From Primula veris (taxonomy: Eukaryota; Streptophyta; Magnoliopsida; Ericales; Primulaceae), in NCBI GenBank assembly GCA_963682055.1, contig OY821750.1, positions 26,792,402 through 26,856,401 of the forward strand: 64,000 nt of DNA. The letters are read 5' to 3'. The first letter of the stretch is position 1; the number at the start of each line of letters is the position of its first letter. This document shows positions 35,938 through 49,799 of the stretch, piece after piece. The notes under the pieces are model-generated. The model had not been told where the DNA came from. It ran no database searches and worked only from the letters and a program-made list of their open reading frames with translations. A program made the position numbers and the translations under genes.

Positions 35938-38900
35938 TCAAGATGGAGAATGTAAATTTAACATTCCCATCTTGGACCGTAAATACACAAACTGAGACAA
36001 TCCCAATGCCTTAGTAAAAATGTCATCAACCTGTTCATTTGTGCCCACATGAAATGTCTTGACAACACCTGAATCAATTTTATCTCTAATGAAGTGGCAA
36101 TCCATTTCAATATGCTTACTTCTTTCGTGAAATACATGATTTACAGTAAGAGCAAGGGCAAAAGTACTACCAGAATACAAAGAAGCAAGGAAAGGGTGCA
36201 CCACACCCAAATCACTCGGCAAACTAAGCAAATAAACCAGTTCACAAATAGCACAACCAATATCTTGATATTCTGATTCAGCTGAACTACGTGAAACAAT
36301 AGCCTGTTTCTTGCTCTTCCAACTAATCAAAGGATTACCCAAAAGTGACCTGTAATGGACCTTCTTGTGTCAACGCAAGAGGCCCAATATGTATCACAAT
36401 AACCTTTTAAATGAATTTCAGAGGATGTAGGGAATAATAAAAACAAGCGTGATGCACTTTTCAAGTATTGCAATATTTCTTTTGCAGCTTGAAAATGAGA
36501 ATAACAAGGTGACTCCATAAACTGAGATAAATACTTAACACAATAAACAATATTAGACCTAGTATGTGTCAAGTACAATAACTTTCCAATCAAACTTATA
36601 TACATCGTGGGATCGAACAACAATTTATCACCATTCTTACTAAGCTTCAAGTTGGTGGGTAGAGAGAATAGTACTGGTCAACAAGCCAACATGCATGCGT
36701 GTTCTAAAAGAACCAGGCAATATATTCTAAAAAAAATACCCTTGGAAGAATGAGCAACTTCAAGACCCAAAAATAACTTTAATTTACCAAGATCTTTAAT
36801 ACGAAATAAATCATTAAAAAAGGCCTTAACTTGCTGTATTATAACCATATCATTTCTAGCTAAGACCACATCATCCATATAAACTAATAAAACTAAAAAA
36901 TAATCATTGTTGGTCATTGTGAAAAGAGAATAATCTAATATGGATTGAATAAAACCATAACCCAAAAGTGCAGAAGTAAGCTTGTGGAACCACTGTCGAC
37001 TACCTTGCTTTAAACCATACAAAGATTTGAGCAATTTACACACTTTAAACTCCCCCTGCTTGCCAAACCCAGGTGGAATGGTCATGTAAACGTTTTCTTG
37101 CAATTCACCATGCAAAAAGGCATTGTTTACATCAAATTGATGTAAAAACCAGCCCTTAACAGATGCAAAAGCAAGCAAACATCTAATAGTTGTTATTTTT
37201 GCCACTGAAAAAAAAGTTTCAAAATAATCTAGGCCTTCCATTTGAATGTACCATTTACCACAAGTCGGGCTTTGTGCCTTTCTAAAATACCATCAACTCT
37301 ATATTTAAGTTGAAAACCCACTTATAGCCACTAGCCTCTTTATTAGGTTGCAATGTAGTAAGTTCCCAGATTTTATTAGCTTCCAAAGCAGCTATCTCAG
37401 GTTTTATTACCACTACCCATTTAGGATCTTTCTTTGCTTGTGTATAAGAGGTAGGTTCCACCAGAGTAGAGACAGAACAAATATAATTTTTGTAAGAAAG
37501 AGACAATTTGTTGTAAAAAATGAAATCTGGTATAGGGTAAGAACAACAAGAAGAAGGCAAATGAGTATCAGTAAGCATATAGCAATAATAGTCCTTCAAA
37601 TGAGAAGACACTTTAGAAGCCCTAGTAATTTTTCGTAGAGCCAAAGGAGAAGAAGAAAATGGAGTAGTAGGAGAAGAAGATATTTATGAGGAAGAAGAAA
37701 AGGGCGGTGAATATATATGTGAGGGAATAGAAGATGGTGAAGAAGTAGCTAATAGTGGTGGATAAGCGGGAGTAATAAGAGGCTTGTAAGGTAGTTCAGA
37801 ATCTTCATCAAAAGGAAATGACGAAGATGGTGGAAAGAAAGTAGAAGGAGAAGGTGAAACATGTATAAAAGATGTTTCAAAGGGAAAAGCATGTTCATGA
37901 AACACAATATCCCTAGAAACAAAACATTGATTTGTTGTTCTATCATAAACTCTATATCCTTTAGTGCTAAAAGGGTAACCCAAAAATACACAAGCAGTAG
38001 CTCTTTTATCAAACTTCATTCTATTATGTACATTAATAGAAATGTGACAAAGACACCCAAAAAATCTTAAACGAGCATAAAAATATTTGTGTTTAAAAAG
38101 TACCTTAAAAGGAGATAAACCATTGAGCATTGTAGTAAGGGTTCTATTAATGAGATACGCTGCTGTTGGGACACAATATCCCCAAAAACTCAATGGTAGA
38201 CTAGCTTGAAATCTCAAAACTCTAGCTATATTGAACAAGTGTTGATGTTTACGTTCAACAACACCATTTTGTTGAGTTGTGTCAACACAAGAAGTCTAAT
38301 GGAGTACACCATTTTCATTATAAAATTGTGTCATGTTAAATTCAGGCCCATTATCATTTTGAAAATACTTAATTTTATAGCTAATTTGAGTGAGAACAAA
38401 CTGGTAAAAATAAACAATAATTGCTAAAGTATTAGATTTATTCTTCATCAAATACACCCAAGTAGATCTTCTGAAATCATCAACTATGGTGACAAAATAA
38501 GAGAAACCACCAAGCGGTTCAACAGAAAAAGCTCCCCAAATATCTAAGTGAACTTTATCAAAAACTTGAGTATTCTTTATGGGACTAATTGGAAATGAAC
38601 ACCTATGTTGTTTGGTCAGAGGAAAAATAGTACAAGGTAAACTAGGCTCTTTGAAAAGACATGACAACTCTTTTGATATCATATTCAAGCAGCCATTAGA
38701 AGGGTGACCAAATCTCTTGTGCCACAACTGACCGAGAAAATTGATCAGAAACATCGACATTATTAATAGAACTAGCAAAATTCTTCCATTGTAACAGATA
38801 TAAGTCTTGATACTCTTTAGCAATACCGATCATCTTTCCGGTGGAGAGGGCTTGTATCACACACTTAGTGGGATAGAAGAGTAGAACACAAGGATTAGTA

Positions 38901-40207
38901 CATATTAAATGTGACGCACATATCAAAATAACATGAAAATCTGGTACACATAAAATATTTCTAAGAACCAGATGAGGACTCAAAATAATATCTCATACAT
39001 GAGTGACCAGAGTTCTTTGTCCGTTAGGTAATGCTACTTCAGAAATTACCTTTTTAGGTAAAGAGGTATAACATTTTGGTGAGATCACTATATGATTAGT
39101 TGCGCCTGAGTCAAGTATCCAAGTATCTATGCTTTTCATGGTATCATTAATGTGAGCAAAAAAGACAAAGTTTGGTATACCTGACTTGGAGATAGAAGTA
39201 ACCATATTTGCAGAAGAATAAGGACCCAATAAGTTTGATGAATCACTTTCAGATTTCACAGTGTGATGCCACATTTGTTGTTGAATAGTAGCCAACAAAT
39301 GATGGTATTGAGATTGCATCATTGGTTGTTCTGGACCAGAAATAAGAGCACCGCTACTTTATGTTGAGACCTGATGAACTTGGGTCCTATTTGTACCATT
39401 TTGAGCATGTAGCCTATGTCCAGATGGAAATCCATATAATTTATAACACTTATCATGCACATGATTATCCCATCCACGGTAAGTACACACTTGTTTACCC
39501 CTCTTTGAAGAACCATGAAAACCCTTCTGAGCATGTTGAGAAGACTTTCCCATAACATGGTTATCATTACCAGAATTATTAGTGGCATGAGGTGGTTTAT
39601 AAGTGTTGTACATAGCCATAATATCTGGAGATACGATATTATTTTAGCTCACACTTCTTTGCATCTCCTCTTGTACCAACATGAAATGTATCTTATTCAA
39701 AGTCGGAAGAGGATCAGTTACATAATCTTCCCTCTCACCGATGTATATTTGTCATTAAGACCCATCAAAAACTTCATAGCTATGAATTGGTTATTTTCAT
39801 CCTCCAATTTCTCCATAGCTTTACAGGTACAAAGTGCCATTATGCCACAAGAACATGCTGGTACTTGACTAAACTAGTGCAAATCATTCTAACAAGTTTC
39901 TAACTGTGTAAAATACTCCATCACAATCTGATTTCCTTGTGTTAACATAAACAAATCTCTTTGCAGCTCGTAAATCTTTGGGCCATTAGTTTGAGAGAAC
40001 TTTCTCAATACTTTCCACATTATACTTGCAGTAGGCAAATAAAAGTATACTTGTTCCAATTTCTTTCACCATAGAATTCAATAGCCAAGACTGCACCATC
40101 AAATTACATCTCACACAACTTTGATGATTAATATCAGCCCCAATTGGTTCCACTAGTGTTCCATCAATGAATTCTAACTTATTTTTAGAGCCTATAACCA
40201 TATGCAT
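35938..40207 (-). pseudogene. E2 gag-pol, frameshifted pseudogene
   Basis: Fragments in several frames follow Copia order: Gag (39986-40207), zinc knuckle with one Cys replaced by Arg (about 39470), protease ILDSGA (38993-39322), GAG-pre-integrase and integrase with DIWG and NDNGPEF (38296-38823), the integrase end after an in-frame stop near 38297 (37684-38238), a hinge with extra stops, reverse transcriptase with YMDDV (36678-37241), and RNase H (35938-36650) in two frames. At least four frame changes or stops exclude a full product. Confidence 0.9.
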
Positions 40208-40611
40208 TGATCTACCTCAAGAATGATAACTATCACCATTTAAAGGCGGTAATACCATTATAGAACTAAGGCTATCACCTTGACTGAGATAATATGGGCT
40301 CAGATGCCCCATTTCACCACTAATAGATGAATTTATATCACCCATTAGATCAAATAAGATGATAGAACCCTAATTTCTTAATAAATCCCCAAATTTCATA
40401 TGAAAAAAAAAACCTATCTCTTCACAAATCTCAAATAACCAATCAAGCGTTAAAAAACCCAATGATCTTCACAATCAAACAATATAAAACCCTAATCGAA
40501 CCAGAAATCGCAGCATATAACACCAAAAAATAACATAAATTGAGCAAATTATCCTCAATTACAGATTAGGAAGAAGAATTTAAGACTTACCTATCGTTGC
40601 GAAAGCGATTT

Positions 40612-40624
40612 CACTCTGATATCA
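40612..40624 (-). promoter_or_regulatory. E2 primer-binding site (initiator-Met tRNA)
   Basis: In element sense the sequence after the 5' LTR reads TGATATCAGAGTG, close to the canonical TGGTATCAGAGC. It is a useful contrast to E1 and E3. Confidence 0.8.
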
Positions 40625-40886
40625 TGTAGAAACTCAGTAAAATACTGAATATAATCACAATATGTGACAATATAGAGATATACAAAGAGATATAGAGAGA
40701 GAAAGTGAATGAACTCGTAAAATAAGATCTGACTTTTTTATTATTAACTGTCGAGTTAGTTATAGTCAACAATATAATAGACTGCTTATTACATATTTAC
40801 ACAATTGATCCCTATATTTACAAACTATATACAGGGTATTACTTCATGTTACAAAAGCAACATATAACACGACAATATATCCAACA
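40625..40886 (-). repeat. E2 5' LTR
   Basis: 262 bp, partner of the left LTR. It ends in CCAACA next to the target duplication AATAA. Confidence 0.93.
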
Positions 40887-40891
40887 AATAA

Positions 40892-43800
40892 TATATACAG
40901 CCTGGAACTCACACGTGCCAGTATAGGAGAGTTCGTATAAAATGGTTTCCGATATTGTATAAAAATTGTATCTTCCACAGTGAAATTTGTATTTAAGTAC
41001 CTTTTGAGTTATTTTGTAGATTTGATATGATAATATTAGACATTATATATGAATATTATTGTTTTTTTGCCCTACCCCTTTGAGTTATTTACTTTGATTT
41101 GCCCAAATTAGGACGGGTACTTGGTAGCAAAACGACCAATGGTTTTGATTGTCTTATTAAACTGAGTGATTAAAGATAATAAAGCTAACAATGAGAATCT
41201 CAATATAAGAGATTGGACACCACTCCTGATTTGCTTCACAAAATTAGTACTTAAAATTAGAATTTCATCACGTGAATAGACTCAATATATAATCGAAAGT
41301 ACGTGGCAGTAGGACCTCTCCAAATAACGTAAATAATGGGAAGGAGGGGCATCATACTCTCTCATTTGGGAGAATTACCGGGACTCTCCATTTGTTTTCA
41401 CGATTCGGAATGATTTTTGGTTTTTTTTTATCAATGTTTTGTTTTATTTCGAAACTGTTTGTTTAAAAAAATCTGTAAAATTTCAACTTTTATATATTTT
41501 TGGTGTTTAATTATTTATTTGGTAATTTATAGTTTAGTAATGACAAAAATTATATATAAATTGAGATTTTAGGTATCGTAAGATGATTTATGATCATGCG
41601 TGCAATGATACTACTGACAACAAAATAAATTTCGACCATAATAATCAACTTAGCTAGCTTTTGACCTTTTGAACTATAAAGTTATCTAGAAGTACTTCTG
41701 TTTTCTTGAGGGTAAAAGTACAATAAAAAAGAGTAGGTAATACAAGTATTTTCAGTTGTGAAAGTTAGAACATCTAAAAGTAGGTAATACAAGTATTTTC
41801 AGTTGTGAATGTTAGAACATCTAAATGTGAACAAAGTTAAATCAGGTAATAAATAAGAAAACAAAATTAAGGGCAGATACACTAAAAAAAAAGAATAGGA
41901 GGGTGAGATAGAAAAAGACACAAAGCCTTTCCTCACTTGACTATTGTTCAAATTCTTTCCTTGATTTGACATTTGACCAATTACTTTTCTTCCCTTTCTT
42001 GGTTGGCTGGTTACTCTTTCTTTCTTTTGCTATACTTTTCATTCTTTCAATCTTTCTTAATTTCCAACCACAATTGTCCTCATCTTTATTACTCCTATTA
42101 TTCTTACTATTTTCCAAAGCTCACACTCCTCAAAATTACTATTTTTTGTGCTCTCTTTTATAGTATACTACAAGAAAATATCACGAAAGCAAAATATACT
42201 ATTTTTTTTATTTTATTCCTAAATTTTGCGATACTAAATATAACAACAGATATTTTGATGGAATCATGACATGAGTGCTAAAATATATTGCTCATCCTAC
42301 TCTTAAACTATATGCACAACATGCAAGTCATATTAATCGATCTCTCTGACACTACATCCGCACAAATTATTACAAGAACACAAATGAATCTTGTTGTTAT
42401 GAAGATATTTGATTTCGGTTAAGTAAAAATTGGGATTTAGAACATATTTCCTTCTTAAGGAGGATGGATGATAGTCTTTGAGTTTTTCTATGTAGAAGTT
42501 CGAAATTGACACAAATAAGACTATTAATTAAAAAATAAAATCACTTTCGACAATAAAAGTAACAAGCTATAAACTAAAAACACTCGTTAAACTATAAAAG
42601 AATCAGAAACAAGACAATAGCATAAGCTATTTTAATTTTAAAATAAAAGTCAAGTACTGTATTGAGACATACTATTATTTCTCTCTTGTGGTTCACCAAC
42701 CTCACATTTCCCCTTTCTCTCTATCATTATTTGTTTATCGATTTAGGTTAAATTTAAAGGATTGGCAATATATACTAAACAGAGTTAATTTCTTATACTT
42801 AATTTAACCTAGTTTTCTTAAAGAAATGAACAATATCTATCCTTATGTGATACATGAATAACAATACCTATGTGCACAATGCTAGGGAAGTGACATAGAA
42901 CCAAAACCTTTAAAATTAAAAAATTAACAATTATGCGATAAATAAAGTACATAGAAAATGAAATTACAATGCATTACAACAAAAACATACACCGGGTCCT
43001 AATAGGGAAGTCCTCTTACCTATCAGATGCCAAAATATCGGTGATGTTCATCTGGTATATAGTGTGAAAGAAAGTCGATGAAGTTCGTGAACACATGCCC
43101 TACTGGTCTAAAGTCACTAAACGTATTTGCCTCTCTAAAGACAGCACGAACTAAGATAGTAGGTCTGGAGGAGAACAGATGTATCCACGAGATTGTGTAG
43201 TTATGCTCATTAGGACCATAAGCTGTCAAAGTAATTTTTCATCAAATCTATTTCAACCTCGATATGCTGGAGTAAGACAATTCTAATAAACTAAATGAGA
43301 GGGTCGAACTCGAGGTGAAGCCGTGAAGGAATTAGTGGACATAAAAATAACACATTTCATGTGTCGGATTCAAGATCCACCTTTTAAATTTGACACAAAC
43401 AAAACGTTCAAGTTTATTGACTGGCTATCCATTTAATAATGTGTGTTGTCCATTGTACCGGATTATTAACCGCAACAAATCACACCCTTTTACAAAATAA
43501 AGCAATATATATTATAAATGTGTTATATGTGTATAAAAAATAATCTAGAGATCAAGTAATCGTAATTATATATAATAAATTTGTCCCATGCTATTTAATA
43601 AGATAATACCAATTTTTCTTATTCAATATACTCTATTAACAGAAAAATTAGTCAAAACAGACCTACTAAAATTATGTAATATAACTATACTAATTGGTGT
43701 CATCCAGTTGCGGAATCAGGATTAAATTCTAGGGAGAGTCGTTGAAGTTTTTTTTTTCGTTAGTAAAATAAAAATAAATAATACAAAAAACCAAAGAAAA

Positions 43801-44720
43801 CTGGAGTTTAAAAACTCAATTGACTTGTTTAATGATTCAAATTATCAAACGTCACATAAAAACTTACTATAAATTAAGATGAATTTGTTATAATTTAAAC
43901 TTTTCTTATAAATATGACTATGATGAAACTAAAAAAAACTGAAAAAACTTGTAATAGTGCCTAATATTATTTAATTTGAGTGGAAGTAGTGAATAAGTGA
44001 AATAGTAAATAGAGCAAAAATTTAAGGACAATATTCGAAGTATGGACTTTTTGGTCACAATTGTTTCATGTTTACCAACTAAATCAAGTTACACTATGTA
44101 CATTGGAGGGACTATTAATATATAAAAGCTTAAATATCATAATTTCTCTCTCTCTCTCTATATATATATATATAAAATATAAAATAAATATTTTTAATTT
44201 TTTTGGAGTGATGGTGGCTGCGTCTGAAATGATATAAAACTATTAAAATTTACGAATAAAAGAATGAGAGTATCATATAAAACTACTGAATTAATGTTCC
44301 ACTGATTAGACATATGAGTGCGTATATGTACGACATTACCTATATACATTATTGATTAAATTATTAATTATTTAAAATCATAATTAAGCATGTGTATTAA
44401 TATAAGCTATGCTTGGTAGCATATTTTTGGTTCAAAATGAGATTTTAAAAATATGTTTTAAAAATTCTCTGAAAAGCTAGATTTTAAAATTTTAGATTGT
44501 TTAGCTTTTTCAGTCTAAAAATTAGAATTTTAGAAGCTGAATAATCTGATTTGCTAAATACTAACAGATTTTTAAAATATAAAATGTAAAAATCAACTCA
44601 AAAAATATATGTCGTTAAACAGACGATAATAATTAAAATTGAGATGAGAGATTGACTTTTCGAAATCCATTCAACGATAAATCATCGTGTCTTGAAATAA
44701 TACGGTCCCCACTATTTCTC
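40892..44720. other. AT-rich intergenic DNA upstream of the bHLH gene
   Basis: No gene recognised. It holds a 47-bp tandem duplication (41733-41826), a CT/TA microsatellite (about 44143-44175) and scattered homopolymers. A minus-strand frame at 43023-43229 reads well for 68 codons but matches nothing I know and has no partner exons. Confidence 0.45.
41733..41826 (+). repeat. 47-bp direct tandem duplication
   Basis: Two adjacent units each start GTAGGTAATACAAGTATTTT and differ at about one or two positions, so the event is recent. Confidence 0.85.
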
Positions 44721-44721
44721 T

Positions 44722-44729
44722 TATATAAA
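44722..44729 (+). promoter_or_regulatory. TATA-like box of the bHLH gene
   Basis: TATATAAA about 180 bp upstream of the ATG at 44911, followed by a CT-rich leader. A poly-A run at about 44772-44789 lies between. Confidence 0.4.
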
Positions 44730-44910
44730 CCAAAATATGATTGCATACATAGATCCCTCTTTTCTCTTATTTCAAAAAAAAAAAAAAAAGATCCCTCTTT
44801 CCTCTACACCTCCCTCTATATGAATAATTAATATGAATATATATACATATATATATAAATATATAAATAAAATGAACTAGCTAGAAGATTTGTAGAATAT
44901 CTCTATATGC

Positions 44911-47900
44911 ATGGACTTTATCTTCCTACTTGAAAATGGAGAACGTGCCACTTATCTTCAACATCTAATGCGATCTCTTCGTTCTACTTATATTTGCTTA
45001 TGGTGTTTCTTTCCCGATAACAAGTATTATTTCCACACTTTTCTCTCTTTTTCTTTCATACACAAACACACACAAAATATTTTTAAAGTAATCATGTCCT
45101 CACTGATTGATGATCATTTCTAGTGAAGTTTTTTTTTTTTTTTTTTTGGAAAACTTATTGTTTAATTCGTACTTTCACTATTAACTATGAAAACCCAAAC
45201 TTGTGGTTTTTTTTTTTTTTAATATTTCGTAGATATCAACGAAGGATCATTGATCATTTGAACCTATTTTTAAATTTTTAACAATGTATTTTTGATCAAG
45301 TACTATCAAAATAGTATGTATTAAATGTTCATTTTTCCTTCTTAGGGGATCATTTTTTTAGCTCAATTAACTTTTCACCATTCAAGTAACATAATAAAAC
45401 ATATTTTAAGTAAGTAGTTTTTTTTTAACAACAAACAACTTCTTCATTTCATATGAACTAGGGGACCAAACCCAGCTTTTTACAACCGAATTAGCTAGAT
45501 TGAAATCAAAATACTCCAACTACTAGTTTTATCCATCTCCACAGTGAGAAACTTAGCTATTTCCATATAAGTAAATAGTTAGGGACATACTGTACATACT
45601 AAAAGTTCTTACTAAGTATTTAAGTACTGAATATTGATAGTTGATCAATCAAGATGACGGGTGTTTTTTGGACAGCTGTTTGATATCAATGGGTGGATTT
45701 TATAATGACGAAAATGTTCAATTGGGCGCTGCTAGCACTTCTGACGGTGTTAGTCTTGGTCGACGGTTTTTTGATGAGTACCGCAACTTCCTATTCAACA
45801 TGGATAACAAGTATGTCATTATACTTAATTAAATTAGTTTATTTGATCGTAGATGCACAAGTATATAAAATAAGGTTGGTTGTATTTTATTATATTAGTC
45901 ATGTGCCTGGACTTGCTTTCAAAAATGGAACTTCATTTATGGAGCTCAAGGAAGCGGAACTTCAAAGACTCGTATCGTTGGAAGCTCAAAGGCAATTCTA
46001 CCAGGTGATTTATCAGAAGATCATTCTAATTAAACACACACACAAATATACGTAACTTTTAGTATTGATATATTTTCTGTCCGTATGAGTTCTAAATATG
46101 GAATAAAATGTAATATGATTTTGTTTGAAAATTTGCAGGTAGCTAAAATCAAGGTTTGTGCGATAACAATATTCTGACTACATTTGAAGTAGTTACTTTC
46201 TTATTAAGTGTGTCTTGAAATCTTCTTCTCATCACATTTGATAATGTTTGTCGCAGAATGCGGTGTTCATGGGATGCAAGACTGGAGAAATTGAATTAGG
46301 ATTTTCTAATGAGGATCCTCATGTAAGATATTTAATTAGTTATTGCTTTGTTCATTAAACAAAATTACCGGTATAATAAGCATGTCCATGTTCATGTGGG
46401 TTATAAGTTATGACCTCATGCAAATAAGTTGCTGGAAGAGGCTGCTCGATTTAACTAAAACATTCGAGTTCACAATTGAACATGAAAAGCTTTTTTTGCT
46501 AAAAATTAAAGAGCACAGTGCTAGTCATTTATGAAGGGAAGAAATTTTGTTAATGTTTCAAATGATGTTTTCGACCTTGTATTAACACCTACGTTCTATA
46601 GGTAAACATCGAAACAGAGTTGAAAAACTGGTTCCCAGACGATTTCTTGAACCAAACTCCTCCTCTTCCTCTTGAGCAGACCCCTCTTTCATCATCCCCC
46701 TCCTCATTTCACTCATTATCAGTGGATAGTACCGGATGTTCACCATTGTTTTCCACCTTTCCAAACACACCTTTACTAATCGGCCCCACTAATGATTGTA
46801 ACCAAATGATCAACCCAATGTTTAGAGCAACCTCTTCACCTCAAAACACACTAAGCCCACTCCACCAAGCAATAATGCAGCCATATAGCTCTTTAGATCC
46901 CAAAACAAACGAAGACGAAAATGATGCTATGGCAAAGGCAATATTAGCGGTTCTCTCTGCTTCAAACTCTCCCCCTAATACGTCAACTTCTACCCCTGAA
47001 AGTGTTGGGATAAATTATCCATTAAACCGAAAAGATAATGTTAGTGCCTTTAGGAGGTTTGATTCAAGAATGAAGTCAGTCCCACTATTGGGTATTACCG
47101 GAGGGCTTAATGTGAAAGGGCAAAATATAGTCAAGAAATCGATAGGATATCTTCGGTCATTGAATTTGATGAGAAGATCACAAGAGATGCTACAAGGGAG
47201 TCGGCCAAACACCACTCAGATGCATCATATGATTTCCGAGAGGAAGAGGAGAGAAAAACTTAACGAAAGTTTTGAGACATTGAGAAAGCTATTACCTTCT
47301 GGAACAAAGGTGTGAAAATATATTAATTTATGTGTCTAAACCTCATGCATGATCCGTATGTACTTCATGCAAATATTAGTATTACTAGGACTAACAAAAT
47401 TTCAGATAAAAGCATGGTAAAAGTTCAACTTTAAGTAGTTTATCGTGGATTCTTCCTTTCATCATCATTTTCTTCTTAATACTAAAATGTTTTTCATCAT
47501 ATATTATTTTCGATCTAGAAGGAAGAATAGAAATTTAGACCTACGCGTAAGCATCATATTGTTGATTTAAACTGGTAGTAATATAACGTCTATCTTAATG
47601 TTATAGAAAGACAAAGCATCGGTACTCAAAAGCACCACGGAGTGTTTAGCTTCTTTAAAAGCTCAAGTCGCGGACCTTGAGAAAAAGATCCAAATTTTAG
47701 AGAGATCTTCTCATGAAGAAAGTTCACGAAGAGAATGTAAACTTGTTCCCTCAAACGAAAGGCTACATGTCCATATCACTAATTTACCCGAAACAACAGC
47801 ACAAGGTCTAATATTCGACTTACAAGTGCATGTAAGAGGAGAAAATAACAATCTGGATTTGGTCGTTCGCATTTTGGAATTTATGAAGCAAGTTCAGAAT

Positions 47901-48904
47901 GTTGAAGTGCTAACTATGGAAGCCCATACAAAAGTGGATGAATCGAGTTCCATAAACTGTGTGATACTGAGATTGAAGATTAAGGTATATTTATTTGTTT
48001 AACATGAGATTGTTTTGGTTTTATATTATATACGAAACTATATATATGCTCTTGGGGAAAAAAAAAACTATGAAATGAATGATAAACATGCGTCCATGAA
48101 TTTGTGTATATCTTTTTTTATCCGGAAGATTATCAGTTTAATGACTATTTTCTTATATTAAAATACAAGAATTTTTATTATTTAAGAATCTCAACTTCGA
48201 AATAACTGTTATGCTTCGCCTCTAGGGTTTCGCAAGGTTGCAAGCAGGAATTAAACTAAAATAAAGTAGTTGGAAAAATGTGGTGTACGTAAATATTAAA
48301 GGAGAGTACTGAATTATAGCAAAATTGGCCATTCTCTATTTAAAATTGCAAAAATGAACTGATAGCCAAATGGTAGAAATGACCATCATACTTATGAAAC
48401 ACCTTAATGTAGTGAGAACAGATCATTGTATTATTAGTTAACATCATTAATAAAGTAGGAAAAAGAAGAATTTAAAGTCTATGCTAAAGATCGAAGAGCA
48501 TCCACTTGTAAATTTTTCCCACCATATGTCTTATTAGTACTATCAAATTAATTTCCATGTAGGAAGATTGTTACCAAGCGCTCGTAGTTTCATAGTTAGA
48601 GGCAATTTATTGTTATAGTATTTTAATTTGAATCATAGTAATATTCTTCCTACATTATTAGCCTCCATTGTTGAATTTTTTGTACTTTGTAATGATCGTC
48701 TCCTCTATATTTTTAAATTACGGAAAGAAGTAAGAAGGAAGTAATAAAATTGACACTTTTTTTTTTTTTGTAATCAATAATAAAATTGACACTAAACATT
48801 CAGTAATTTTGTTATCTTCCTCCATGTTTATGTAGGATGGTGAATGGGACAAATCTGCCTTCCAAGAAGCTGTGAAGAGGGTACTTGCTGACCTGGTACA
48901 ATGA
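44911..48904 (+). CDS. bHLH041: bHLH transcription factor, bHLH041-like, 8 exons
   Basis: Exons 44911-45023, 45676-45810, 45899-46004, 46139-46153, 46257-46322, 46602-47309, 47607-47984 and 48836-48904 total 1590 nt and join in frame to 529 aa with GT-AG introns; exon 4 is only 15 nt. The N-terminal part (YICLW, GRRFFDEYR, VPGLAF, ELKEAELQRL, VFMGCKTGEIELG, NWFPDD) is typical of plant bHLH041. The basic region has His354, Glu358 and Arg362 in HMISERKRREK, the H-E-R pattern for E-box binding. Helix 2 and a leucine-rich coiled coil follow in exon 7. The last ~95 residues look like the ACT-type dimerisation domain of this class. A nuclear DNA-binding regulator is the inferred role. No break is seen. 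Confidence 0.88.
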
Positions 48905-49142
48905 TGGTCACCATTTTTCTACACCAATTATATACGAGGGGAAAATATGTTTTTGTAACATGCATGTAGAATTGTTTTTTTGTCATTTTAGAGCCTCACA
49001 TTTGACATTACCAAATTGAGTGAATCATGCAACAAAGCATAACTCGACCTAAGTCGATGAGAATTGTAGTCACGATATCTCACATTTTATAATCTATTTT
49101 TTTTATAGATATTTTCTATAATTTTTTAATTTGGGATAGTTT
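48905..49142. other. downstream flank of the bHLH gene
   Basis: AT-rich, presumably containing the 3' UTR. No strong poly-A signal can be singled out. Confidence 0.35.
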
Positions 49143-49680
49143 GTGTGTCATCATTGTAAGCACGAGAACTTTTACATTTACACATATAATAAAGGAGTTG
49201 TGGGTCCCACTCCCCCACATATCTTCTCCTCCTTACGCCGCCCATCTCTCATCCCTCTAGATATGTTGTCCAGATCTGGCACCCCCTTTTGTCTCCATCC
49301 AGATCCGTCCTTTCCCTCCCTCGCCGGGTATCGTCATTCTTTCCCCTTCTCCACCGTCATCTTCCTAGCCTCTCCTCACCGAGTTCGGCGGGGGCTGTTC
49401 GCAGCAGTCATACGGATTGTTTCATAGGCCTCGTCGCTATCTCGCTTTTTCGTCTATACCCCACAAGTGTGGAGTCACGTTTCTCGCAGCAGATTCAGAT
49501 CTATTTCGTGACTGCTTCCAGGAAGTGTGGGTCTCACCTCCTCGTCGTGTCGGACTTGGGATACTAGATGGAAGTACGAGATTTGGTTTGGTTTCTGGGT
49601 ATGGCAGTGCCACCCCACACCATTTGGTAGCCGCTACTTGTTATTGGGTACTCATCCACTACGGTGAGCTTATTTGATTT
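49143..49680 (+). other. pyrimidine- and GC-rich block of unknown origin
   Basis: A marked change in composition: CT-rich like a 5' UTR (TCTTCTCCTCCTTACGCCGC), then GC-richer with overlapping frames of 86-94 codons that match nothing I recognise. It could be the start of an unrecognised transcript, a captured gene fragment or the 5' end of an element. Confidence 0.3.
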
Positions 49681-49799
49681 ATTAGACTTTTAAGCGGCTT
49701 TATTCTTATTTATGGTCATTTGAAATATGGGTATTAAATTGTCTAATTGTTAAGCCTTGTTTGGGAATAGTTGTTGGGTTGATACTTATATGGTGATCT

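Larger units (their letters stand above)
35669..40886 (-). mobile_element. E2: old Copia element with decayed coding region
   Basis: 5218 bp, with short LTRs (35669-35932 and 40625-40886; about 93% identical by eye) and a perfect TSD AATAA (35664-35668 and 40887-40891). A purine-rich TTGAGAGAG precedes the 3' LTR. The PBS beside the 5' LTR, TATCAGAGTG, fits initiator-Met tRNA. Gag-pol is recognisable throughout but broken. LTR size, PBS and protein differ from E1, so it is another Copia lineage. Confidence 0.95.

Noticed and set aside
42167..42250. CACTA-like start (CTACAAGAAAATATC)
   Set aside because: The leading CA and the opposite terminus are missing and no 3-bp duplication can be assigned.
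43023..43229. 68-codon open frame on the minus strand that reads like protein
   Set aside because: No recognised domain and no flanking exons found, so it is not called a gene.
43700..43760. hAT-like terminus CAGTTGCGGAATCAGG
   Set aside because: Only one end is visible; no matching right end or TSD was found within several hundred bases.
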